Shown: positions 51,201 to 63,610 of the stretch, in pieces
Numbering within the stretch: the first letter of the stretch is position 1
Layout: each line of letters starts with the position of its first letter
The notes under the pieces: generated by a model
The model's database searches: none
What the model was told of the DNA's origin: nothing
What the model saw: only the letters and a program-made list of their open reading frames with translations
Assembly (NCBI GenBank): GCA_029224185.1
Contig: CM055191.1
Location: forward strand, 25,985,805-26,049,804
Source: Karalla daura
Taxonomy: Eukaryota; Chordata; Actinopteri; Chaetodontiformes; Leiognathidae
DNA: 64,000 nucleotides
Reading direction: 5' to 3'
Program-made: the position numbers and the translations under genes

Positions 51201-52828
51201 ATTCATTGTCCCACCACTGCCATCAATGTTAAACGTTACACTACTCCTCGCGACTGTGGCCACAGTTCTCATAGTACACACACCAAATCGTGTCAGGGCG
51301 TTCTGGAAACTCTCCCCTACGGCTTGACAGTTAGCTCATATTCCAGATAGGTGAAAGCGCAGTCTCCATAGAGCCAAATGTTTATCACTTGGCCAAATAG
51401 GTTCTTTCCCATAAGAATGAATGGGGAAAAGAGAACTCCACAAACAAACATTCGCAACGTTGCCATACTTTGACTTTGAAACTTCATTTTCATTTCAAAA
51501 ATTGAAGAATCTTGTGGTGTGTTTGTAGAGCGAGTTGCACGCTGATAGGTTGTATGGTTTTTCAGCAGCACCTCTTCTCGACGACCATGTGCTCAAGTTC
51601 CTGCTCCATTGTCTCCTCTGCTGACATGGTCATACAAAGTGATGAGGCGTCCACCTTCAATGCACCCCAGCAGATGGCACAGGCCCTGGGAGACTCCCAG
51701 AGTTTGAAAGGGCCCCCTCAGCATTGGGCATGTCCAATCTCTTCTTAGCACCGGGCCGACATGCGGGATCGCTTAAAAATCAGCTCTCGTTTCGCTCTTT
51801 TCACGCTGCTCCCAGCCACACCCGAAGCAGCAGAAAAATTCTTTTTTCCAGTTTTGTAGGAACATTGGTGCTCTCTCATGCGGGTTAGGCCATAAACCCG
51901 TGCGCCTTGTGAAATTTAAACGACGAGCCTCATTGTAGGCCCAGTGCAGCCTTTTCTCTCCATGAGCCCCCATTCATTGTCCCACCACTGCCATCAATGC
52001 TAAACGCTACACTACTCGCGACTGTGGCCACAGTTCTCATACTACACACACCAAATCGTGTCAGGGCGTTCTGGAGACTGTCCCCTACGGCGTGACAGTG
52101 AGCTCATATTCCAGATAGGTGAAAGCGCAGTCTCCATAGAGCCAAATGTTTATCACTTGGCCAATTCGGCTCGTTCCCATAAGAATGAATGGGAAAAACA
52201 GAACTCCACAAACAAACATTCGCAACGTTGCCATACTTTGGCTTTGAAACTTCATTTTCATTTCAAAAATTGAAGAATCTTGTGGTGTGTTTGTAGAGCG
52301 AGTTGCACGCTGATAGGTTGTATGGTTTGTCAGCAGCACCTCTTCTCGACGACCATGTGCCCAGGTACCTGCTCCAATGACTCCTCTGCTGACATGGTCA
52401 TACAAAGTGATGAGGCGTCCAGCTTCAATGCACCCCAGCATATGGCACAGGCCCTGGGAGACTCCCAGAGTTTGAAAGGGCCCCCTCAGCATTGGGCATG
52501 TCCAATCTCTTCTTAGCACCGGGCCGACATGCGGGATCGCTTAAAAATCAGCTCTCGTTTTGCTCTTTTCACGCTGCTCCCAGCCACACCCGAAGCAGCA
52601 GACAAATTCTTTTTTCCAGTTTTGTAGGAAGATTGGTGCTCTCTCATGCGGGGCAGGCCATAAACCCGTGCGCCTTGTGAAATTTAAACGACGAGCCTCA
52701 TCGTAGGCCCAGTGCAGCCTTTTCTCTCCATAAGCCCCCATTCATTGTCCCACCACTGCCATCAATGTTAAACGTTACACTACTCCTCGCGACTGTGGCC
52801 ACAGTTCTCATAGTACACACACCAAATC
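48209..52828 (+). repeat. Trimer higher-order repeat, 2310-bp period (units 63-68)
   Basis: Units 63-65 and 66-68 both run H1/M2, H3/M3, H1/M1 with TTGGCTTTG, with starts 2310 bp apart. The same trimer appears once more as units 70-72, after one extra H1/M1 unit (unit 69, marked by TTGAAGCTTC), so the third copy is at 3081 bp. Small differences: AAACATTAC before unit 64's successor (about 48924) but AAACGTTAC at 51234; TTGGCAAATTCGG in unit 65 (about 49851); CAGAAAAATTC in the unit 67 tail (about 51835). Confidence 0.87.
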
Positions 52829-55318
52829 GTGTCAGGGCGTTCTGGAGACTGTCCCCTACGGCGTGACAGTGAGCTCATATTCCAGATAGGTGAAAGCGCA
52901 GTCTCCATAGAGCCAAATGTTTATCACTTGGCCAATTCGGCTCGTTCCCATAAGAATGAATGGGAAAAACAGAACTCCACAAACAAACATTCGCAACGTT
53001 GCCATACTTTGACTTTGAAGCTTCATTTTCATTTCAAAAATTGAAGAATCTTGTGGCTTGTTTGTGTAGCGAGTTGCACGCTGATAGGTTGTATGGTTTG
53101 TCAGCAGCACCTCTTCTCGACGACCATGTGCCCAGGTGCCTGCTCCAATGACTCCTCTGCTGACATGGTCATACAAAGTGATGAGGCGTCCAGCTTCAAT
53201 GCACCCCAGCATATGGCACAGGCCCTGGGAGACTCCCAGAGTTTGAAAGGGCCCCCTCAGCATTGGGCATGTCCAATCTCTTCTTAGCACCGGGCCGACA
53301 TGCGGGATCGCTTAAAAATCAGCTCTCGTTTTGCTCTTTTCACGCTGCTCCCAGCCACACCCGAAGCAGCAGACAAATTCTTTTTTCCAGTTTTGTAGGA
53401 AGATTGGTGCTCTCTCATGCGGGGCAGGCCATAAACCCGTGCGCCTTGTGAAATTTAAACGACGAGCCTCATCGTAGGCCCAGTGCAGCCTTTTCTCTCC
53501 ATAAGCCCCCATTCATTGTCCCACCACTGCCATCAATGTTAAACGTTACAAAACTCCTCGCGACTGTGGCCACAGTTCTCTTAGTACACACACCAAATCG
53601 TGTCAGGGCGTTCTGGAGACTGTCCCCTACGGCGTGACAGTGAGCTCATATTCCAGATAGGTGAAAGCGCAGTCTCCATAGAGCCAAATGTTTATCACTT
53701 GGCCAATTCGGCTCGTTCCCATAAGAATGAATGGGAAAAACAGAACTCCACAAACAAACATTCGCAACGTTGCCATACTTTGACTTTGAAACTTCATTTT
53801 CATTTCAAAAATTGAAGAATCTTGTGGTGTGTTTGTGTAGCGAGTTGCACGCTGATAGGTTGTATGGTTTTTCAGCAGCACCTCTTCTCGACGACCATGT
53901 GCTCAAGTACCTGCTCCATTGTCTCCTCTGCTGACATGGTAATACAAAGTGATGAGGCGTCCAGCTTCAATGCACCCCAGCAGATGGCACAGGCCCTGGG
54001 AGACTCCCAGAGTTTGAAAGGGCCCCCTCAGCATTGGGCATGTCCAATCTCTTCTTAGCACCGGGCCGACATGCGGGATCGCTTAAAAATCAGCTCTCGT
54101 TTCGCTCTTTTCACGCTGCTCCCTGCCACACCCGAAGCAGCAGACAAATTCTTTTTTCCAGTTTTGTAGGAAGATTGGTGCTCTCTCATGCGGGGCAGGC
54201 CATAAACCCGTGCGCCTTGTGAAATTTAAACGACGAGCCTCATCGTAGGCCCAGTGCAGCCTTTTCTCTCCATAAGCCCCCATTCATTGTCCCACCACTG
54301 CCATCAATGTTAAACATTACACTACTCCTCGCGACTGTGGCCACAGTTCTCATAGTACACACACCAAATCGTGTCAGGGCGTTCTGGAAACTCTCCCCTA
54401 CGGCTTGACAGTTAGCTCATATTCCAGATAGGTGAAAGCGCAGTCTCCATAGAGCCAAATGTTTATCACTTGGCCAAATAGGTTCTTTCCCATAAGAATG
54501 AATGGGGAAAAGAGAACTCCACAAACAAACATTCGCAACGTTGCCATACTTTGACTTTGAAACTTCATTTTCATTTCAAAAATTGAAGAATCTTGTGGTG
54601 TGTTTGTAGAGCGAGTTGCACGCTGATAGGTTGTATGGTTTTTCAGCAGCACCTCTTCTCGACGACCATGTGCTCAAGTTCCTGCTCCATTGTCTCCTCT
54701 GCTGACATGGTCATACAAAGTGATGAGGCGTCCACCTTCAATGCACCCCAGCAGATGGCACAGGCCCTGGGAGACTCCCAGAGTTTGAAAGGGCCCCCTC
54801 AGCATTGGGCATGTCCAATCTCTTCTTAGCACCGGGCCGACATGCGGGATCGCTTAAAAATCAGCTCTCGTTTCGCTCTTTTCACGCTGCTCCCTGCCAC
54901 ACCCGAAGCAGCAGACAAATTCTTTTTTCCAGTTTTGTAGGAACATTGGTGCTCTCTCATGCGGGTTAGGCCATAAACCCGTGCGCCTTGTGAAATTTAA
55001 ACGACGAGCCTCATTGTAGGCCCAGTGCAGCCTTTTCTCTCCATGAGCCCCCATTCATTGTCCCACCACTGCCATCAATGCTAAACGTTACACTACTCGC
55101 GACTGTGGCCACAGTTCTCATACTACACACACCAAATCGTGTCAGGGCGTTCTGGAGACTGTCCCCTACGGCGTGACAGTGAGCTCATATTCCAGATAGG
55201 TGAAAGCGCAGTCTCCATAGAGCCAAATGTTTATCACTTGGCCAATTCGGCTCGTTCCCATAAGAATGAATGGGAAAAACAGAACTCCACAAACAAACAT
55301 TCGCAACGTTGCCATACT
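52048..55318 (+). repeat. Long-range duplicated segment A, copy 2
   Basis: Partner of 22800-26070 (shift 29248). Contains units 68-71 and the start of unit 72, including the special TTGAAGCTTC unit 69 that matches unit 31. Its left part is also the second half of the local 2310-bp trimer, so this stretch has two sets of close relatives. Confidence 0.82.
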
Positions 55319-55863
55319 TTGGCTTTGAAACTTCATTTTCATTTCAAAAATTGAAGAATCTTGTGGTGTGTTTGTAGAGCGAGTTGCACGCTGATAGGTT
55401 GTATGGTTTGTCAGCAGCACCTCTTCTCGACGACCATGTGCCCAGGTACCTGCTCCAATGACTCCTCTGCTGACATGGTCATACAAAGTGATGAGGCGTC
55501 CAGCTTCAATGCACCCCAGCATATGGCACAGGCCCTGGGAGACTCCCAGAGTTTGAAAGGGCCCCCTCAGCATTGGGCATGTCCAATCTCTTCTTAGCAC
55601 CGGGCCGACATGCGGGATCGCTTAAAAATCAGCTCTCGTTTTGCTCTTTTCACGCTGCTCCCAGCCACACCCGAAGCAGCAGACAAATTCTTTTTTCCAG
55701 TTTTGTAGGAAGATTGGTGCTCTCTCATGCGGGGCAGGCCATAAACCCGTGCGCCTTGTGAAATTTAAACGACGAGCCTCATCGTAGGCCCAGTGCAGCC
55801 TTTTCTCTCCATAAGCCCCCATTCATTGTCCCACCACTGCCATCAATGTTAAACGTTACACTA

Positions 55864-58800
55864 CTCCTCGCGACTGTGGCCACAGTTCTCATAGTACACA
55901 CACCAAATCGTGTCAGGGCGTTCTGGAGACTGTCCCCTACGGCGTGACAGTGAGCTCATATTCCAGATAGGTGAAAGCGCAGTCTCCATAGAGCCAAATG
56001 TTTATCACTTGGCCAATTCGGCTCGTTCCCATAAGAATGAATGGGAAAAACAGAACTCCACAAACAAACATTCGCAACGTTGCCATACTTTGACTTTGAA
56101 ACTTCATTTTCATTTCAAAAATTGAAGAATCTTGTGGCTTGTTTGTGTAGCGAGTTGCACGCTGATAGGTTGTATGGTTTGTCAGCAGCACCTCTTCTCG
56201 ACGACCATGTGCCCAGGTGCCTGCTCCAATGACTCCTCTGCTGACATGGTCATACAAAGTGATGAGGCGTCCAGCTTCAATGCACCCCAGCATATGGCAC
56301 AGGCCCTGGGAGACTCCCAGAGTTTGAAAGGGCCCCCTCAGCATTGGGCATGTCCAATCTCTTCTTAGCACCGGGCCGACATGCGGGATCGCTTAAAAAT
56401 CAGCTCTCGTTTTGCTCTTTTCACGCTGCTCCCAGCCACACCCGAAGCAGCAGACAAATTCTTTTTTCCAGTTTTGTAGGAAGATTGGTGCTCTCTCATG
56501 CGGGGCAGGCCATAAACCCGTGCGCCTTGTGAAATTTAAACGACGAGCCTCATCGTAGGCCCAGTGCAGCCTTTTCTCTCCATAAGCCCCCATTCATTGT
56601 CCCACCACTGCCATCAATGTTAAACGTTACAAAACTCCTCGCGACTGCGGCCACAGTTCTCTTAGTACACACACCAAATCGTGTCAGGGCGTTCTGGAGA
56701 CTGTCCCCTACGGCGTGACAGTGAGCTCATATTCCAGATAGGTGAAAGCGCAGTCTCCATAGAGCCAAATGTTTATCACTTGGCCAATTCGGCTCGTTCC
56801 CATAAGAATGAATGGGAAAAACAGAACTCCACAAACAAACATTCGCAACGTTGCCATACTTTGACTTTGAAACTTCATTTTCATTTCAAAAATTGAAGAA
56901 TCTTGTGGTGTGTTTGTGTAGCGAGTTGCACGCTGATAGGTTGTATGGTTTTTCAGCAGCACCTCTTCTCGACGACCATGTGCTCAAGTTCCTGCTCCAT
57001 TGTCTCCTCTGCTGACATGGTCATACAAAGTGATGAGGCGTCCACCTTCAATGCACCCCAGCAGATGGCACAGGCCCTGGGAGACTCCCAGAGTTTGAAA
57101 GGGCCCCCTCAGCATTGGGCATGTCCAATCTCTTCTTAGCACCGGGCCGACATGCGGGATCGCTTAAAAATCAGCTCTCGTTTCGCTCTTTTCACGCTGC
57201 TCCCAGCCACACCCGAAGCAGCAGAAAAATTCTTTTTTCCAGTTTTGTAGGAACATTGGTGCTCTCTCATGCGGGTTAGGCAATAAACCCGTGCGCCTTG
57301 TGAAATTTAAACGACGAGCCTCATTGTAGGCCCAGTGCAGCCTTTTCTCTCCATGAGCCCTCATTCATTGTCCCACCACTGCCATCAATGCTAAACGCTA
57401 CACTACTCGCGACTGTGGCCACAGTTCTCATACTACACACACCAAATCGTGTCAGGGCGTTCTGGAGACTGTCCCCTACGGCGTGACAGTGAGCTCATAT
57501 TCCAGATAGGTGAAAGCGCAGTCTCCATAGAGCCAAATGTTTATCACTTGGCCAATTCGGCTCGTTCCCATAAGAATGAATGGGAAAAACAGAACTCCAC
57601 AAACAAACATTCGCAACGTTGCCATACTTTGGCTTTGAAACTTCATTTTCATTTCAAAAATTGAAGAATCTTGTGGTGTGTTTGTAGAGCGAGTTGCACG
57701 CTGATAGGTTGTATGGTTTGTCAGCAGCACCTCTTCTCGACGACCATGTGCCCAGGTACCTGCTCCAATGACTCCTCTGCTGACATGGTCATACAAAGTG
57801 ATGAGGCGTCCAGCTTCAATGCACCCCAGCATATGGCACAGGCCCTGGGAGACTCCCAGAGTTTGAAAGGGCCCCCTCAGCATTGGGCATGTCCAATCTC
57901 TTCTTAGCACCGGGCCGACATGCGGGATCGCTTAAAAATCAGCTCTCGTTTCGCTCTTTTCACGCTGCTCCCAGCCACACCCGAAGCAGCAGACAAATTC
58001 TTTTTTCCAGTTTTGTAGGAACATTGGTGCTCTCTCATGCGGGTTAGGCCATAAACCCGTGCGCCTTGTGAAATTTAAACGACGAGCCTCATTGTAGGCC
58101 CAGTGCAGCCTTTTCTCTCCATGAGCCCCCATTCATTGTCCCACCACTGCCATCAATGCTAAACGTTACACTACTCCTCGCGTCTGTGGCCACAGTTCTC
58201 ATAGTACACACACCAAATCGTGTCAGGGCGTTCTGGAGACTGTCCCCTACGGCGTGACAGTGAGCTCATATTCCAGATAGGTGAAAGCGCAGTCTCCATA
58301 GAGCCAAATGTTTATCACTTGGCCAATTTGGCTTTTTCCCATAAGAATGAATGGGAAAAACAGAACTCCACAAACAAACATTCGCAACTTTGCCATTCTT
58401 TGACTTTGAAACTTCATTTTCATTTCAAAAATTGAAGAATCTTGTGGCTTGTTTGTGTAGCGAGTTGCACGCTGATAGGTTGTATGGTTTTTCAGCAGCA
58501 CCTCTTCTCGACGACCATGTGCCCAGGTACCTGCTCCAATGTCTCCTCTGCTGACATGGTCATACAAAGTGATGAGGCGTCCAGCTTCAATGCACCCCAG
58601 CATATGGCACAGGCCCTGGGAGACTCCCAGAGTTTGAAAGGGCCCCCTCAGCATTGGGCATGTCCAATCTCTTCTTAGCACCGGGCCGACATGCGGGATC
58701 GCTTAAAAATCAGCTCTCGTTTTGCTCTTTTCACGCTGCTCCCAGCCACACCCGAAGCAGCAGACAAATTCTTTTTTCCAGTTTTGTAGGAAGATTGGTG

Positions 58801-59529
58801 CTCTCTCATGCGGGGCAGGCCATAAACCCGTGCGCCTTGTGAAATTTAAACGACGAGCCTCATCGTAGGCCCAGTGCAGCCTTTTCTCTCCATAAGCCCC
58901 CATTCATTGTCCCACCACTGCCATCAATGTTAAACGTTACACTACTCCTCGCGACTGTGGCCACAGTTCTCATAGTACACACACCAAATCGTGTCAGGGC
59001 GTTCTGGAAACTCTCCCCTACGGCTTGACAGTTAGCTCATATTCCAGATAGGTGAAAGCGCAGTCTCCATAGAGCCAAATGTTTATCACTTGGCCAAATA
59101 GGTTCTTTCCCATAAGAATGAATGGGGAAAAGAGAACTCCACAAACAAACATTCGCAACGTTGCCATACTTTGACTTTGAAACTTCATTTTCATTTCAAA
59201 AATTGAAGAATCTTGTGGTGTGTTTGTAGAGCGAGTTGCACGCTGATAGGTTGTATGGTTTTTCAGCAGCACCTCTTCTCGACAACCATGTGCTCAAGTT
59301 CCTGCTCCATTGTCTCCTCTGCTGACATGGTCATACAAAGTGATGAGGCGTCCACCTTCAATGCACCCCAGCAGATGGCACAGGCCCTGGGAGACTCCCA
59401 GAGTTTGAAAGGGCCCCCTCAGCATTGGGCATGTCCAATCTCTTCTTAGCACCGGGCCGACATGCGGGATCGCTTAAAAATCAGCTCTCGTTTCGCTCTT
59501 TTCACGCTGCTCCCAGCCACACCCGAAGC
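55864..59529 (+). repeat. Long-range duplicated segment B, copy 2
   Basis: Partner of 28925-32590 (shift 26939). From about 59.0 kb the better match becomes 34.36-35.2 kb at a shift of 24627 bp: the unit 77 tail has AAATTCTTTTTTCC, GCGGGTTAGG and CAACCGCTGCC as in unit 45, not the special CCTTGAACCC tail of unit 42. Confidence 0.82.
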
Positions 59530-59761
59530 AGCAGACAAATTCTTTTTTCCAGTTTTGTAGGAACATTGGTGCTCTCTCATGCGGGTTAGGCCATAAACCC
59601 GTGCGCCTTGTGAAATTTAAACGACGAGCCTCATCGTAGGCCCAGTGCAGCCTTTTCTCTCCATAAGCCCCCATTCATTGTCCAACCGCTGCCATCAATG
59701 TTAAACGTTACACTACTCCTCGCGACTGTGGCCACAGTTCTCATAGTACACACACCAAATC

Positions 59762-62700
59762 GTGTCAGGGCGTTCTGGAGACTGTCCCCTACGGCGTGAC
59801 AGTGAGCTCATATTCCAGATAGGTGAAAGCGCAGTCTCCATAGAGCCAAATGTTTATCACTTGGCCAATTCGGCTCGTTCCCATAAGAATGAATGGGAAA
59901 AACAGAACTCCACAAACAAACATTCGCAACGTTGCCATATTTTGGCTTTGAAACTTCATTTTCATTTCAAAAATTGAAGAATCTTGTGGTGTGTTTGTAG
60001 AGCGAGTTGCACGCTGATAGTTTGTATGGTTTTTCAGCAGCACCTCTTCTCGACGACCATGTGCTCAGGTACCTGCTCCAATGTCTCCTCTGCTGACATG
60101 GTAATACAAAGTGATGAGGCGTCCAGCTTCAATGCACCCCAGCAGATGGCACAGGCCCTGGGAGACTCCCAGAGTTTGAAAGGGCCCCCTCAGCATTGGG
60201 CATGTCCAATCTCTTCTTAGCACCGGGCCGACATGCGGGATCGCTTAAAAATCAGCTCTCGTTTCGCTCTTTTCACGCTGCTCCCTGCCACACCCGAAGC
60301 AGCAGACAAATTCTTTTTTCCAGTTTTGTAGGAACATTGGTGCTCTCTCATGCGGGGCAGGCCATAAACCCGTGAGCCTTGTGAAATTTAAACGACGAGC
60401 CTCATCGTAGGCCCAGTGCAGCCTTTTCTCTCCATGAGCCCCCATTCATTGTCCCACCACAGCCATCAATGTTAAACGTTACACTACTCCTCGCGTCTGT
60501 GGCCACAGTTCTCATAGTACACACACCAAATCGTGTCAGGGCGTTCTGGAGACTGTCCCCTACGGCGTGACAGTGAGCTCATATTCCAGATAGGTGAAAG
60601 CGCAGTCTCCATAGAGCCAAATGTTTATCACTTGGCCAATTTGGCTTTTTCCCATTAGAATGAATGGGAAAAACAGAACTCCACAAACAAACATTCGCAA
60701 CTTTGCCATTCTTTGACTTTGAAACTTCATTTTCATTTCAAAAATTGAAGAATCTTGTGGCTTGTTTGTGTAGCGAGTTGCACGCTGATAGGTTGTATGG
60801 TTTTTCAGCAGCACCTCTTCTCGACGACCATGTGCCCAGGTACCTGCTCCAATGACTCCTCTGCTGACATGGTCATACAAAGTGATGAGGCGTCCAGCTT
60901 CAATGCACCCCAGCATATGGCACAGGCCCTGGGAGACTCCCAGAGTTTGAAAGGGCCCCCTCAGCATTGGGCATGTCCAATCTCTTCTTAGCACCGGGCC
61001 GACATGCGGGATCGCTTAAAAATCAGCTCTCGTTTCGCTCTTTTCACGCTGCTCCCAGCCACACCCGAAGCAGCAGAAAAATTCTTTTTTCCAGTTTTGT
61101 AGGAACATTGGTGCTCTCTCATGCGGGTTAGGCCATAAACCCGTGCGCCTTGTGAAATTTAAACGACGAGCCTCATTGTAGGCCCAGTGCAGCCTTTTCT
61201 CTCCATGAGCCCCCATTCATTGTCCCACCACTGCCATCAATGCTAAACGCTACACTACTCGCGACTGTGGCCACAGTTCTCATACTACACACACCAAATC
61301 GTGTCAGGGCGTTCTGGAGACTGTCCCCTACGGCGTGACAGTGAGCTCATATTCCAGATAGGTGAAAGCGCAGTCTCCATAGAGCCAAATGTTTATCACT
61401 TGGCCAATTCGGCTCGTTCCCATAAGAATGAATGGGAAAAACAGAACTCCACAAACAAACATTTGCAACGTTGCCATACTTTGGCTTTGAAACTTCATTT
61501 TCATTTCAAAAATTGAAGAATCTTGTGGTGTGTTTGTAGAGCGAGTTGCACGCTGATAGTTTGTATGGTTTTTCAGCAGCACCTCTTCTCGACGACCATG
61601 TGCTCAGGTACCTGCTCCAATGTCTCCTCTGCTGACATGGTAATACAAAGTGATGAGGCGTCCAGCTTCAATGCACCCCAGCAGATGGCACAGGCCCTGG
61701 GAGACTCCCAGAGTTTGAAAGGGCCCCCTCAGCATTGGGCATGTCCAATCTCTTCTTAGCACCGGGCCGACATGCGGGATCGCTTAAAAATCAGCTCTCG
61801 TTTCGCTCTTTTCACGCTGCTCCCTGCCACACCCGAAGCAGCAGACAAATTCTTTTTTCCAGTTTTGTAGGAACATTGGTGCTCTCTCATGCGGGGCAGG
61901 CCATAAACCCGTGCGCCTTGTGAAATTTAAACGACGAGCCTCATTGTAGGCCCAGTGCAGCCTTTTCTCTCCATGAGCCCCCATTCATTGTCCCACCACT
62001 GCCATCAATGCTAAACGCTACACTACTCGCGTCTGTGGCCACAGTTCTCATAGTACACACACCAAATCGTGTCAGGGCGTTCTGGAGACTGTCCCCTACG
62101 GCGTGACAGTGAGCTCATATTCCAGATAGGTGAAAGCGCAGTCTCCATAGAGCCAAATGTTTATCACTTGGCCAAATAGGTTCTTTCCCATAAGAATGAA
62201 TGGGAAAAACAGAACTCCACAAACAAACATTCGCAACGTTGCCATACTTTGGCTTTGAAACTTCATTTTCATTTCAAAAATTGAAGAATCTTGTGGTGTG
62301 TTTGTAGAGCGAGTTGCACGCTGATAGTTTGTATGGTTTTTCAGCAGCACCTCTTCTCGACGACCATGTGCTCAGGTACCTGCTCCAATGTCTCCTCTGC
62401 TGACATGGTAATACAAAGTGATGAGGCGTCCAGCTTCAATGCACCCCAGCAGATGGCACAGGCCCTGGGAGACTCCCAGAGTTTGAAAGGGCCCCCTCAG
62501 CATTGGGCATGTCCAATCTCTTCTTAGCACCGGGCCGACATGCGGGATCGCTTAAAAATCAGCTCTCGTTTCGCTCTTTTCACGCTGCTCCCTGCCACAC
62601 CCGAAGCAGCAGACAAATTCTTTTTTCCAGTTTTGTAGGAACATTGGTGCTCTCTCATGCGGGGCAGGCCATAAACCCGTGCGCCTTGTGAAATTTAAAC

Positions 62701-63610
62701 GACGAGCCTCATCGTAGGCCCAGTGCAGCCTTTTCTCTCCATGAGCCCCCATTCATTGTCCCACCACAGCCATCAATGTTAAACGTTAGACTACTCCTCG
62801 CGTCTGTGGCCACAGTTCTCATAGTACACACACCAAATCATGTCAGGGCGTTCTGGAGACTGTCCCCTACGGCGTGACAGTGAGCTCATATTCCAGATAG
62901 GTGAAAGCGCAGTCTCCATAGAGCCAAATGTTTATCACTTGGCCAATTTGGCTTTTTCCCATAAGAATGAATGGGAAATACAGAACTCCACAAACAAACA
63001 TTCGCAACTTTGCCATTCTTTGACTTTGAAACTTCATTTTCATTTCAAAAATTGAAGAATCTTGTGGCTTGTTTGTGTAGCGAGTTGCACGCTGATAGGT
63101 TGTATGGTTTGTCAGCAGCACCTCTTCTCGACGACCATGTGCCCAGGTACCTGCTCCAATGACTCCTCTGCTGACATGGTCATACAAAGTGATGAGGCGT
63201 CCAGCTTCAATGCACCCCAGCATATGGCACAGGCCCTGGGAGACTCCCAGAGTTTGAAAGGGCCCCCTCAGCATTGGGCATGTCCAATCTCTTCTTAGCA
63301 CCGGGCCGACATGCGGGATCGCTTAAAAATCAGCTCTCGTTTTGCTCTTTTCACGCTGCTCCCAGCCACACCCGAAGCAGCAGACAAATTCTTTTTTCCA
63401 GTTTTGTAGGAAGATTGGTGCTCTCTCATGCGGGGCAGGCCATAAACCCGTGCGCCTTGTGAAATTTAAACGACGAGCCTCATCGTAGGCCCAGTGCAGC
63501 CTTTTCTCTCCATAAGCCCCCATTCATTGTCCCACCACTGCCATCAATGTTAAACGTTACAAAACTCCTCGCGACTGCGGCCACAGTTCTCTTAGTACAC
63601 ACACCAAATC
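59762..63610 (+). repeat. Mixed tail region, units 78-82
   Basis: Order is H1/M4, H2/M1, H1/M4, chimeric H3/M4, H2/M1, with no matching neighbour trimer. M4 units here share GATAGTTTGTATGG with the H2/M4 units of 38-47 kb. Private bases include CCATTAGAATG (about 60656), CCGTGAGCC (about 60375), ACATTTGCAACG (about 61464), AATCATGTC at 62840 and GGGAAATACAG (about 62979). It looks less recently homogenised than the rest of the right half. Confidence 0.82.
62069..62839 (+). repeat. Chimeric unit 81: H3 left arm with H1/H2 right arm
   Basis: The start is of H1 type (GGAGACTGTCCCC), the bases left of the hairpin are H3 (AAATAGGTTCTTTCCC), but the right side reads ATGGGAAAAACAG as in H1 and H2, not ATGGGGAAAAGAG. 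So the H3-like tract covers only about 20 bases, ending inside or next to the 8-nt spacer of the dyad. It then carries TTGGCTTTG and M4. Confidence 0.9.
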
